Source of the DNA: Deltaproteobacteria bacterium
GTDB lineage: Bacteria; Desulfobacterota; Desulfobaccia; Desulfobaccales; Desulfobaccaceae
Direction of reading: 5' to 3'
Length of the DNA stretch: 64,000 nt
NCBI GenBank assembly: GCA_019309545.1
Contig: JAFDGA010000007.1
Span: forward strand, 1 to 64,000
Every line of letters begins with the position of its first letter. Position 1 is the first letter of the stretch. This document shows positions 29,824 to 38,620 of this stretch, one piece after another. Position numbers and translations under genes: made by a program. The notes under the pieces were generated by a model. That model was not told where the DNA came from. It searched no databases and saw only the letters and a list, made by a program, of their open reading frames with translations.

Positions 29824-29858
29824 CTAACAACTAACAATTAACAATTAACAACTCATAA
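29824..29858. repeat. Heptanucleotide tandem repeat
   Basis: Five 7-base units in a row: CTAACAA twice, TTAACAA twice, then CTCATAA, ending one base before the stop codon of the OadB-like gene. The unit length of seven recalls short tandemly repeated heptamers described in other bacteria. Confidence 0.6.
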
Positions 29859-29859
29859 C

Positions 29860-30975
29860 TCAACCCCCGCATATGGCCCACAGGATACCGGCGGTCAGGG
29901 TGGAAGCGATCAGGCCGCCCAGATTGGAGGCCAGGGCGTGGATATACAGGTAATTATGGGGATCTTCCTGACGGCTGACTAAATGCACCATCTGGGCGGC
30001 ATCCGGGACCAGGCCCAATGCCGCGGCCCCGACCAAAGGGTTGATCTTTTGGTTGAGTATCAGATTAGCTAGTTTTACCGCCATAATACCGATAAGGGTG
30101 ACCAGCAGTAAGGCCGCCACTCCTAAGCCGATTATTTTAATAAAGGTCAATGATAACAATAGGCCGGCCTGACATCGGGTTCCCAGGTCAAAACTAAAGA
30201 GGACGATGACCACATCCAGCATACCCACCGCGATAGTGCGGGCCAGACGATCAGTAACGCCGGATTCTTTGATAATATTACCCAAGAAAAACAGACCGGT
30301 CAGGAGTATGGCGCGCGGGACCAACAGCCCGGTAATCAGCAGCCCGCCCACGGCAAAGCCCAGGCACTCACTTTTGGGCACTTTACGCATCGGCGGCATA
30401 TAGATCATCCGTTCGGCGGGAGTGGTCAGCAGGCGGATCAGGGCAGGTTGGACCAAGGGCAGAAATCCTATAGCCAGAAAGGCCAGCAATCCTAAAGGGC
30501 CTACCAGTTCCGTCGCCAGATGAGAGGCCAGGAAGACGGTGCTTATGGCTTCGCCCCCGCCGATGATGCTGATGGCTCCGGCTGTTGCCAGGTTAAATCC
30601 CCCCCCCCAGGCCAAGAGGAGGGTCAGAAAGATGCCCAAAGGAGCCACCAGGGCCAGGAATAACTGGCGGGGATGAGCGATTACACTGCTTAAATCGGCG
30701 TTGGCTCCCCAGCCCAAAAAGATCAGGGCCGGGTAGAGACCGTTATCGAGACCGGCATGGAGTATGTCCAGAAAAGGCTTGAGGTGGTATTTTAAGCCAG
30801 GGTCAGGGAGGTTGGCCAGGATCATCCCGGCAGTCAACGGCAGCAAAAATTGGGGTCGGAGACGTTGGGCAATAGCCAGATAGAACAACAACAGGGCTAA
30901 TAAGGTCATAAAAGCCGGGGCCAGAAGCGGGAAGCCCTGAGTTGCTGCTTCCGCTACCCCGGCGTGGGCCGCCAC
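29860..30975 (-). CDS. Na+-translocating decarboxylase beta subunit (OadB/MmdB-like)
   Basis: 371 residues, about nine to eleven hydrophobic segments, clear OadB/GcdB family. In characterised members this subunit decarboxylates carboxybiotin and pumps Na+ outwards. The FLGxGAxxD helix region and the C-terminal SNLGGLIASTLTAG (Asn and Ser of the ion path) are kept. The central motif, usually GGADGPT with the essential Asp203 (Klebsiella numbering), reads GGGEAIST: Asp to Glu, and Gly-Pro-Thr replaced. GTG start; 2 bp after the biotin carrier gene. Whether it still pumps Na+ is open. Confidence 0.9.
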   Translation of the reverse strand: MAAHAGVAEAATQGFPLLAPAFMTLLALLLFYLAIAQRLRPQFLLPLTAGMILANLPDPGLKYHLKPFLDILHAGLDNGLYPALIFLGWGANADLSSVIAHPRQLFLALVAPLGIFLTLLLAWGGGFNLATAGAISIIGGGEAISTVFLASHLATELVGPLGLLAFLAIGFLPLVQPALIRLLTTPAERMIYMPPMRKVPKSECLGFAVGGLLITGLLVPRAILLTGLFFLGNIIKESGVTDRLARTIAVGMLDVVIVLFSFDLGTRCQAGLLLSLTFIKIIGLGVAALLLVTLIGIMAVKLANLILNQKINPLVGAAALGLVPDAAQMVHLVSRQEDPHNYLYIHALASNLGGLIASTLTAGILWAICGG

Positions 30976-30977
30976 TC

Positions 30978-31454
30978 TCAGGCCTCCGCCACTACGACCA
31001 GAACTTCTCCGACCGAGACGCTGGCCCCTTTGTTCACCCGAACCTCGGTTACCGTTCCGGAAACTGAGGTCTTAAGATCATTTTCCATCTTCATTGCCTC
31101 CAGCTTGACCACTGTGTCGCCGCTTTTAACCTGGTCGCCGACCTGGACCAGGACATCCAGAATTAATCCCGGCATGGGGGCGACCACGGTCCCAAGCCCG
31201 ACGGGTTCGGCCATCACCATCGGCTTTTCGGGCGGCGGCGATGGCGTCGGAGTCGGAGTTACGGGCGGTGGTGAGGGGGTCGGTGAGGCCGGCCGGGGCG
31301 ACTCGGTCAGTCTGGGACTCGGCTGCCGGTCCCGAGGCCGGAATTGGGCATCATAGAGCACCCCGTTGACTTTAACCCGGGCACGGTCACCGGTTACCTC
31401 CAGAATCTCAATATCAAACTCTTCCAAGCCGATGGTGATGTGGAAATGGCGCAC
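30978..31454 (-). CDS. Biotin carrier protein (biotinyl domain)
   Basis: 158 residues. A short N-terminal domain (1-40), a long Pro/Ser/Thr-rich linker (~45-78) and a C-terminal biotinyl domain with Lys122 in EAMKM, the biotinylation site. It carries the carboxyl group between a carboxyltransferase and the membrane beta subunit. GTG start with GAGGT upstream. It lies between the OadG-like and OadB-like genes, so the three form a decarboxylase module; the carboxyltransferase subunit is not in the window. Confidence 0.93.
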   Translation of the reverse strand: MRHFHITIGLEEFDIEILEVTGDRARVKVNGVLYDAQFRPRDRQPSPRLTESPRPASPTPSPPPVTPTPTPSPPPEKPMVMAEPVGLGTVVAPMPGLILDVLVQVGDQVKSGDTVVKLEAMKMENDLKTSVSGTVTEVRVNKGASVSVGEVLVVVAEA

Positions 31455-31457
31455 GGG

Positions 31458-31874
31458 TTACCTCTTTCTAACTGTGAGGCGAGCATTCATGGCCTGCCAG
31501 CGTCCGGCCAGGGTCCAGGGGGAGCTGGGTCTGAGACCAGGTGGCTGTATTGGTTCCACGCCCGGAGAAGTTTCCAGATATAAGGATAAGGCCAGTCCGA
31601 CCGCAGCCACCGTTTTGGGATCGGTGAGCTCAGCCTGGCTTTCTTGATCCCAGGCCACGGTGCGCGGCGGTATGGGGACCTCCTCCCCTTTGACGGGCAT
31701 TAGCGCGGCAGACAAGGGTTCGGACTCTTCCGAGGCTTTCATGGGGGAGACTGCTCTTTCCCCCCGGTTAAGAAAGGTAGGGAGAAGATAGAGAAACAGG
31801 GCCAGCAGGCCGCCGACCAGCAATAAGACCGCCAGCCCGCCTATCAAGGTCCCGATGACTTCCCCGAAATACAT
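31458..31874 (-). CDS. OadG-like decarboxylase gamma subunit
   Basis: 138 residues with one N-terminal membrane helix (~7-30) and a hydrophilic, Pro-rich remainder. Short single-span proteins of this layout next to biotin carrier and OadB genes are decarboxylase gamma chains, which hold the complex together. Sequence conservation in the family is low; position is the main support. Ends 3 bp before the biotin carrier gene. It follows the Cache-tailed synthase gene by 91 bp. Confidence 0.72.
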   Translation of the reverse strand: MYFGEVIGTLIGGLAVLLLVGGLLALFLYLLPTFLNRGERAVSPMKASEESEPLSAALMPVKGEEVPIPPRTVAWDQESQAELTDPKTVAAVGLALSLYLETSPGVEPIQPPGLRPSSPWTLAGRWQAMNARLTVRKR

Positions 31875-31965
31875 TCCAACACCGTCCTGACTGTTAAGGT
31901 GGCCAACTTTATGAGCAATTATGGTTTAATGGCAAAGGCAAGTGCTCATTGCTCCTGTCGGACAG

Positions 31966-33837
31966 CTAAAACTTCGTCTTAACCGGACTAGATTCCTTGG
32001 CATCAGCATCAAGCTCGCCATCCCGTTCCATTTTGGCCAGGGCCTCGAACCGGATGTCCATACCCAACACCCCCTGGATTTCATCATCATCATTGCGGAC
32101 GGGTACGCTCACGGTGATACATAAGGCCTTGGTAAAGAAAGATGTGTAGAAATCAGAGACATAGACCTTGCCAGACTTTAACGGCTCAATAAACCAGGGG
32201 CGATCCGAAAAATCCTCATCCAGCTTCATGGTCTCATACTTGGACCGGTCCACAATATGAGTAATATTCCGAGTAATCTTTTTGCCGTCCAGATTGGTGA
32301 CATACATGAATTGGATAAAGGGGTTGGCGTTCAACACCTCCTGCATTATGGGTTCCTGGGTGTTGGGAACCATGCTGCGGATTTCTTCCCGTTCGGCCAG
32401 ATCCTCGGCCAGGTGAGCGGCCACTTCGCGGGCCTTCTTCTTTAACAGATCGAATTCCGAGACAAACAACTCGGGGAGATGTTTACGGGCCAGGGTCTCC
32501 ATCTCATTGTTGGAAATGGAGGTCACCCGCCCTTCGTTATACATTTCAGTGATGCGATTCGAGATCTTGATGACCCCGGGATGACGCTTGTCGATAGCCT
32601 GATCACCGGTCAGCCCCAGGCGGCTATTGAGCCAATGGGCAATCCCGGCCCGACCGGTCTTGTCAGTGATAGTAATGGTGATCGGCCGCCTCAGGATCTT
32701 ATCAGTATCAAAAATATTGTAGATTTCCGGATTTTTCATCAGGCCGTCAGCGTGAATGCCGGCGCTGGTGGCATTGAAATCCTTGCCCACAAATGGATAG
32801 TTGGGAGGAATATGATAATGCAATTCCCGTTCGAAATACTCGGCGATGTCGGTGATCACCGTGGTATCGATGCCGTTGGTGTCCCCATGCAAGGCAATGT
32901 ATTCGATGATCAAGGCTTCGATGGGAGTATTACCGGTACGTTCGCCAAATCCCAGCAGCGAGCCGTTGACCGCGCCGCAGCCATACAGCCAGGCGGTGGT
33001 GGCATTAATAAAGACCTTGTGGAAGTCATTGTGGCCGTGCCATTCCAATAAATGGCTGGGGACCCCGGCATCCTCAACAAAGGCCCGGATCAACTTGGGA
33101 ACCCCCCGCGGCAGGGCGGCGCCGGGATAGGGGACGCCGTAACCCAAGGTATCGCAGAGCCGCAGCTTGATATCAATTCCTGATTCTTCCCGCAGTTTCA
33201 TCAATTCGATGGCAAAAGGGACACAGAAGCCGTAGATATCGGCTCGGGTGACGTCCTCCAGATGACAGCGGGGGATGATTCCCAGTTCCAGGGCAGCATT
33301 GACGATCCGCAGATAATTGTCAAAGGCGCGACGGCGATCCAGGTCCATCTTGTAAAAGATGTGATAATCCGAAGCCGAAGTCAGTATCCCGGTTTCTTTC
33401 AGGCCCATCTCCTTTACCAACGGCAGGTCCTCAGGTTTGGCCCTAATCCAGCCGGTGATCTCCGGATATTTATAATCCCGCCCCAGGCAACGCTCGACCG
33501 CCTCCTTGTCTTTTTTGCTGTATAGGAAGAACTCGCACTGCCGGATCACCCCACTTGGCCCCGACAGTTTATGTAACATATCGAAGATATCCACAATTTG
33601 CCGGACTGTATAGGGCGGCCGGGCCTGCTGCCCATCCCGAAAGGTGGTGTCGGTGATGACCATTTCTTCGGGGGGACAGGGCATGACAAATTTATAATCA
33701 AAGTCGATGCGGGCGATTTCGGTATAAGGAAAAACCCCGCGCATCAGGTTGGGACGATCGACTTCCTGGAGGCGATGCTGCCAGAAGCTGGTGTGTTCAT
33801 GATCGAGGAGCCGACGCTCTTTATTCCAACGGGCCAT
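31966..33837 (-). CDS. Re-citrate/homocitrate synthase-like enzyme with C-terminal Cache domain
   Basis: 623 residues from the ATG at 33837 (AGGAG eight bases upstream). Residues ~58-330 form a DRE-TIM metallolyase barrel: DTTFRDGQQ (63-71), LCDTLGYG (227-234), HGHND (267-271) and GERTGN (298-303), as in isopropylmalate, homocitrate and Re-citrate synthases, which condense acetyl-CoA with a 2-oxo acid. The sequence after RDGQQ (ARPPYTV) and the IRQCEFFLYS segment resemble Re-citrate synthases of anaerobes. It lacks the carboxyltransferase lysine motif. Residues ~485-605 look like a Cache/PDC sensor domain (DRPWFIEPL, YVSDFYTS, ITVSVPV, GVLGMDI), usually extracytoplasmic, yet there is no signal or membrane helix. 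It heads the operon with the decarboxylase subunits. Confidence 0.82.
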   Translation of the reverse strand: MARWNKERRLLDHEHTSFWQHRLQEVDRPNLMRGVFPYTEIARIDFDYKFVMPCPPEEMVITDTTFRDGQQARPPYTVRQIVDIFDMLHKLSGPSGVIRQCEFFLYSKKDKEAVERCLGRDYKYPEITGWIRAKPEDLPLVKEMGLKETGILTSASDYHIFYKMDLDRRRAFDNYLRIVNAALELGIIPRCHLEDVTRADIYGFCVPFAIELMKLREESGIDIKLRLCDTLGYGVPYPGAALPRGVPKLIRAFVEDAGVPSHLLEWHGHNDFHKVFINATTAWLYGCGAVNGSLLGFGERTGNTPIEALIIEYIALHGDTNGIDTTVITDIAEYFERELHYHIPPNYPFVGKDFNATSAGIHADGLMKNPEIYNIFDTDKILRRPITITITDKTGRAGIAHWLNSRLGLTGDQAIDKRHPGVIKISNRITEMYNEGRVTSISNNEMETLARKHLPELFVSEFDLLKKKAREVAAHLAEDLAEREEIRSMVPNTQEPIMQEVLNANPFIQFMYVTNLDGKKITRNITHIVDRSKYETMKLDEDFSDRPWFIEPLKSGKVYVSDFYTSFFTKALCITVSVPVRNDDDEIQGVLGMDIRFEALAKMERDGELDADAKESSPVKTKF

Positions 33838-34114
33838 TCTTAGACTCCTAATTATAAAAATTCCAGCAAAAGCTTGTTTTTGGGTATTGCAATAAGTAAA
33901 GCCAATTAACACCGGACCCTATCGATTAAGGCATCTTCTAGTAAAAAATTATTAGTACTATTGGCTACAGTTCAGATATTTTAATGAGCAAAATCTACCA
34001 TAGTTTTTAACCTTGTCAAGGCGGAGCTTGGCTGGAGAAAAACTGCCTTTCGCAAGTTGTAAAGCTGCGGCCAATTTTTTATCTCCATCTTAAATAGCCT
34101 TTTCCAGGCAAACG

Positions 34115-35896
34115 TTACCGATCGAGTCTTATCCCCAGCTCCAGGAGCTGGCCTAGATCTACCGGGGCCGGGGCCTGGGTCAGCGGACAAACCGCCTTCT
34201 GGGTTTTGGGAAAGGCGATCACTTCGCGGATAGATTTAGCTCCCGCCAGGATCATCACCAGCCGATCAAAACCAAAAGCCACACCCCCATGTGGCGGGGC
34301 GCCGTATTCCAGGGCCTCCAACAAAAAGCCGAAACGTTGCTGAGCCTCATCGGCCGGGATACCCAGAGTCGCCAGGATACGTTCCTGGAGATCGCGGCGA
34401 TGGATACGAATACTGCCGCCGCCGATCTCACAGCCGTTCAGGACCAGATCATAGGAGCGGGCCCGCACCGCCTCGGGATTGGTGTCCAACAGCTTTAAAT
34501 CTTCTTCCAAGGGCGCGGTGAACGGGTGGTGCACCGCCACATGCCTTTTTTCTTCATGGTCATATTCCAACAAGGGGAATTGGGTGACCCAGACAAAATC
34601 GTAGGTGTCGGGATGAATCAGCTTTTCTTTTTTCCCCAGATGCAGACGCAACTGGCCCAGAGCGGTGTTGACCACCGGGGGCAAATCGGCAACAAACATC
34701 AGCAGGTCACCGACGCCGGCATCCAGACGTTGGTTAAGCGCTTCTTGCTGACCGGAAGTGAAATATTTGGCCAGGGGCGATTGCCAGCCTGATTCGGTCA
34801 GCTTGATCCAGGCCAGTCCCTGAGCGCCGTAAATACCGACAAAATCGGTCAATTCATCCAATTCCTTTCGGGTTAAGCGGGCCAGACCGGGGCCCCGGAT
34901 GGCCTTGACAATCCCTCCTTGGGCCACCACCTCGGCAAACTGACGAAACTCGGCCTGCCCGACGATATCGGTAACCTCGGCCAGTTCCAGGCCAAACCGC
35001 CGATCCGGACTATCCACTCCGAAGCGATCGAGACATTCCTGACAGGTGAGGCGCGGGAAAGGCAATGACAGCTTTTTCCCCAACAATTCCTGGAAAAGAA
35101 CCGCCATCATCCCTTCCACCACCGCCATGATCTCCGCTTCTGAGACAAAGGACATCTCCAAGTCAATCTGAGTAAACTCTGGCTGGCGGTCAGCCCGTAA
35201 ATCTTCGTCTCGGAAACAACGGCAGATCTGATAATAACGATCGACCCCAGCCATCATCAGCAATTGTTTAAACAGCTGGGGGGATTGGGGTAGGGCAAAA
35301 AACCGCCCCGGGTTGGTGCGGCTGGGCACCAGATAATCCCGCGCCCCTTCCGGAGTGCTGCGAGTCAGGATCGGGGTCTCGACTTCGATAAAGCCTTGGT
35401 GGTTGAGATAATTGCGCACTATCTGGGCGGCTTCATGCCGGAGTAGCAAATTATGCATCAGGGTAGGACGGCGCAGATCCAGGTAACGGTAACGCAGGCG
35501 GATGGCTTCGGCAGTATCGGGCTTATAATTCTCCAGCTCAAAAGGCGGAGTTTTTGATAAATTGAGCAGCCGCAATTCCTCGACTGCCACTTCGATCTCT
35601 CCAGTTGGCAGATTGGGATTGGCCATCCCTTCCGGTCTCATAAAGACGAAGCCGCGCACGGCCAGGACAAATTCGTCCCGCAAGATATGGGCTTTTTGAT
35701 GAGCCTCGGAATTAACCTCGGGGTTGAAGACCACCTGGGTGATCCCTTCCCGGTCCCGTAAATCTACAAAGATCAATCCGCCATGATCACGTCGACGCAG
35801 CACCCAGCCCATCAAGACCACTTCCTGCCCAAAATTCTTGGCCCGTAAGGCCCCGCAGGAATGGGTGCGGGTTAAGCCCTGTAGAGAATCCAACAC
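34115..35896 (-). CDS. aspS: Aspartyl-tRNA synthetase
   Basis: 593 residues, bacterial type: N-terminal OB fold (1-105), class II core with the inserted GAD domain (~290-400), motif 2 [19 protein letters not shown] and motif 3 AFGFDRLVM. It starts 1 bp after hisS, so the two are one operon, a common arrangement. Whether it is discriminating or also charges tRNA-Asn is undecided, but the presence of asnS suggests direct charging. The 34-33.9 kb interval after it shows no terminator. Confidence 0.96.
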   Translation of the reverse strand: MLDSLQGLTRTHSCGALRAKNFGQEVVLMGWVLRRRDHGGLIFVDLRDREGITQVVFNPEVNSEAHQKAHILRDEFVLAVRGFVFMRPEGMANPNLPTGEIEVAVEELRLLNLSKTPPFELENYKPDTAEAIRLRYRYLDLRRPTLMHNLLLRHEAAQIVRNYLNHQGFIEVETPILTRSTPEGARDYLVPSRTNPGRFFALPQSPQLFKQLLMMAGVDRYYQICRCFRDEDLRADRQPEFTQIDLEMSFVSEAEIMAVVEGMMAVLFQELLGKKLSLPFPRLTCQECLDRFGVDSPDRRFGLELAEVTDIVGQAEFRQFAEVVAQGGIVKAIRGPGLARLTRKELDELTDFVGIYGAQGLAWIKLTESGWQSPLAKYFTSGQQEALNQRLDAGVGDLLMFVADLPPVVNTALGQLRLHLGKKEKLIHPDTYDFVWVTQFPLLEYDHEEKRHVAVHHPFTAPLEEDLKLLDTNPEAVRARSYDLVLNGCEIGGGSIRIHRRDLQERILATLGIPADEAQQRFGFLLEALEYGAPPHGGVAFGFDRLVMILAGAKSIREVIAFPKTQKAVCPLTQAPAPVDLGQLLELGIRLDR

Positions 35897-35897
35897 C

Positions 35898-37166
35898 TCA
35901 GGCTCCTTTCTTTAGGGCGACCTGGGTAGTCAATGTTGGGACCACGTCGTCCAATGAAATAATTTCCTGGTCACCACTCGCCATCTGACGCAGGGGGGCC
36001 TGCCCGGCTGCCAATTCGCGATCACCCAGAATCAACACATAATCGGCTTTGCGGCGATCCGCAATAGTCATCTGGGCCTTCAAAGAGCGATCCGTAAAGT
36101 CCATTTCTGCTGCCCATCCCAACTTCCGAAATTCCTGCAAGAGTTGAAATCCCCGGCTGCGGGCGGCCGCGCCCAGGGCGGCGATAAATAGTTGCGGGTG
36201 CGGTTCCGCAAAGCGACGAAAATCAGTTATTAACGCGGCCAGCCGTTCCTGACCAATGGCAAAGCCCAGGGCAGGCAGATCTGGTCCGCCTAAGGCCTTA
36301 ACCAGGCCGTTGTAACGCCCGCCGCCGGCAACGGCATCCTGGGCCCCCAACTGCGTGGTCAACACCTCGAAAGCGGTTCGGGTGTAATAATCCAGACCCC
36401 GCACCAACCGGGGGTTCATCTCAAAAGCGACTCCAAAGCTGTCCAGTAGCTCTAACACCCGGTCCAGATGCCCACGGCACTCCAGGCACAGATGTTCTAG
36501 CAGGATGGGGGCCGCGGTGACGATCTGCTGACAGGCCTTGGATTTGCAATCGAACACCCGCAAAGGATTGCTGCTCACCCGGCGTTGACAGTCAGGACAC
36601 AGTTCACCGGCCCGGTGGGCCAAAAAGGCGGTCAATTCCTCTTTAAAGCCCGGCCGACAGCCGGGGCAACCCAGGGAATTGACGACCAGACGGACCTGTC
36701 CGAGGCCAAATTTATCCAGCATATCCATCAACATCAGGATCAGCTCGGCATCCAACTCGGGGGCGTCTTCCCCAAAGGCCTCGCAATTGATCTGATGGAA
36801 CTGACGGTAGCGACCTTTCTGGGGCCGTTCGTAGCGAAACATCGGGCCGATGGTAAAATATTTTTTAACTCCAGCACCCTGATCAAGATGATTTTCAATA
36901 AAGGCCCGGACCACCGAAGCGGTGGCTTCCGGCCTCAAGGTGAGGGAATCCCCATGCCGATCCATAAAGGTATACATCTCTTTTTCCACAATATCAGTGG
37001 ACTCTCCGATGGAACGGGCAAAGAGTTCGGTCCGTTCCAGCAAAGGCAAGCGCAACTCCTGGAAGCCGTAGCACTGAAAAACCTGACGGGCCTGCTGTTC
37101 GATGGCGTACCAGCGGGCCGCCTCCGCAGGCAAAAGGTCCTTCATGCCCCGGACGGCCTTGATCAT
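35898..37166 (-). CDS. hisS: Histidyl-tRNA synthetase
   Basis: 422 residues from the ATG at 37166 with GAGGAG six bases upstream; the frame extends to 37193 without a ribosome site. Class II core with [11 protein letters not shown], the HisRS-specific [12 protein letters not shown] motif and GFAIGQERL, then a C-terminal anticodon-binding domain. First gene of the hisS-aspS operon. Confidence 0.96.
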   Translation of the reverse strand: MIKAVRGMKDLLPAEAARWYAIEQQARQVFQCYGFQELRLPLLERTELFARSIGESTDIVEKEMYTFMDRHGDSLTLRPEATASVVRAFIENHLDQGAGVKKYFTIGPMFRYERPQKGRYRQFHQINCEAFGEDAPELDAELILMLMDMLDKFGLGQVRLVVNSLGCPGCRPGFKEELTAFLAHRAGELCPDCQRRVSSNPLRVFDCKSKACQQIVTAAPILLEHLCLECRGHLDRVLELLDSFGVAFEMNPRLVRGLDYYTRTAFEVLTTQLGAQDAVAGGGRYNGLVKALGGPDLPALGFAIGQERLAALITDFRRFAEPHPQLFIAALGAAARSRGFQLLQEFRKLGWAAEMDFTDRSLKAQMTIADRRKADYVLILGDRELAAGQAPLRQMASGDQEIISLDDVVPTLTTQVALKKGA

Positions 37167-37305
37167 CCCGGACTCCTCGAAAAGACTGTTCAAAATTTAT
37201 AAATTTAACAGCTTAAACGCATCACTGTCAACAATTTTGTGTTTTTGGTAACTTGTTGCTGGGAGAGAGACAGTTGTCGGCGGGTTGGTTAGGTCGGGGT
37301 AAGGG

Positions 37306-37354
37306 CAAAAAACGCCAAAGCTCCGAAGTTTGGCAGGGCTTCGGAGCTTTGGCG
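37306..37354 (-). terminator. Rho-independent terminator of the cold-shock gene
   Basis: A perfect 16-bp stem (37313-37328 with 37339-37354) with a 10-base loop; read on the minus strand it is followed by six T. It begins 21 bp after the stop of the csp gene. The hisS gene starts further left on the same strand, so the terminator insulates it. Confidence 0.92.
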
Positions 37355-37375
37355 CTCAGTATGTTATTAATTTCT

Positions 37376-37579
37376 TTAAATTTTTACCACATTTCGGGCT
37401 TGGGGACCCTTGTTTCCCTGGACTACTTCAAACTCGACCTCCTGATTTTCCTCCAATGAGCGAAATCCTTCCGATTGGATGGCACTATGATGCACAAATA
37501 CATCTGGACCGTTCTCTCGGGAAATAAAGCCATATCCCTTGGAGTCATTAAACCACTTTACTTTGCCTTTCTCCTTCAT
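37376..37579 (-). CDS. CspA-family cold-shock protein
   Basis: 67 residues, a single OB fold with RNP-1 KGYGFIS and RNP-2 VFVHHSAI. It binds single-stranded RNA/DNA as an RNA chaperone. TAGGAGGTT lies upstream of the ATG. Single-gene unit ending in a strong terminator. A related domain is fused to HPF at 5005. Confidence 0.96.
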   Translation of the reverse strand: MKEKGKVKWFNDSKGYGFISRENGPDVFVHHSAIQSEGFRSLEENQEVEFEVVQGNKGPQARNVVKI

Positions 37580-37738
37580 TATTCTAAGGAACCTCCTAAA
37601 AATGTAAAACAGTTGCCTGCCCGCCAGGCAGGACCAAGAGAGCAGCCAGATAAAAAAACCGGGACTCCGCTGACTGTCGTCCCGATTCCGTCCAGGGCCA
37701 CAGCCCCAATAATGCCTGACCTGCTATCTACTAAGCAG

Positions 37739-38070
37739 CTAATACCATTGCCGCCACTTTATGTCAATTAAAAAAGTTCGCTTGTGGCGATATTGGTACT
37801 TAATTTCGTCAATCAAGGCCCCAGAGCAGTAGTCATTATTATCCATGATATAAACAATCATGAAAATTGTCAAAACCGCGGCCGGGACCGCGGTCTGCTG
37901 GCTGAACAGGGTAAGGGCCAACCGCCGGCCAGCGCATAGTTTTTCAGGGTGCCCAGCAAAACCAGGCTGGTTATCAGGGGCGGTTTAACGCCTCCCAGGC
38001 GGGCGAGGCGATCGATCACCGTCCCCAATATGAAGGTGCTGGCCAAGGCAATGAGGGCCACCGGTAGCAA
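37739..38070 (-). pseudogene. C-terminal remnant of a bile acid:Na+ symporter-like permease
   Basis: Two adjacent frames give one recognisable end of a BASS-family permease: VALIALASTFILGTVIDRL and LVLLGTLKNYALAGG in one frame, then LALTLFSQQTAVPAAV and TIFMIVYIM in the next. One missing base near 37915 (GGTTGG for GGTTTGG) breaks the frame. The first two thirds of the gene are absent: at about 38070-38080 it joins directly to the unrelated Cys-rich gene remnant. So this is a deletion scar. Confidence 0.65.
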
Positions 38071-38078
38071 GGTATGGT

Positions 38079-38497
38079 TTCTCTAATAAGCGCAGCGAGG
38101 CGTGTTCGGCCAGACGCGGGTAAATCCTGGGGAACAGCCGGGTCCAGATGCTTTCCAGGTCGTTTACCCGGACCAGACCCTGGTCGAGGAGATGGGCCAA
38201 GGCCACCAGACCGCCACAGGGAGGGGCGTCAGCCGCTCCGGCCGGGTCAGCAAAGTCGCAGCCATGGATGCGAAACACGCAGCGGGAGCATAAAAACTTT
38301 GATAGCTGATCCAGGTGGCCTGCGTCCTGAACCGGGCCGCCAGGCGATTCGGCCAGGGCATTTACCAAGCGAGGCTCAAACCCAGCCCAAGCCGTCAGGA
38401 ACTCGAAGCCCAGACATTTTTCCGGTTCGTCATGTGTCGCCCGGGTAGCAAAATCTCGAACAGCGATGGCTCTGGCTAGGGCCGATGTCCCATTACA
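38079..38497 (-). pseudogene. Remnant of a Cys-rich conserved protein
   Basis: A continuous frame from the TAA at 38498-38500 to about 38079, reading ALARAIAVRDFATRATHDEP, EKCLGFEFLTAWAGFEPR, FLCSRCVFRIHGCDFAD and APPCGGLVALAHLL. The Cys pattern CxxCx6C plus PPCGG may bind metal or an Fe-S cluster. No start codon is found between the TAA and residue ~45 except a late TTG, so the N-terminus appears lost; the C-terminus is cut by the junction with the permease remnant. Function unknown. Confidence 0.5.
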
Positions 38498-38620
38498 TTA
38501 ATTTGTTTTCATAATCAAAGCTGTGTGTTATGCTGCCCCCTTAAAGAACCCAATCAGCCCAATTTTTCCAATCTAACTTAAGCTTACAAAGTTTAACGCG
38601 GTTGATGAGGAAGGAACCGG

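Noticed and set aside
32479-33051. Plus-strand open frame of 190 codons
   Set aside because: Antisense to the Cache-tailed synthase gene, which has well-preserved motifs here.
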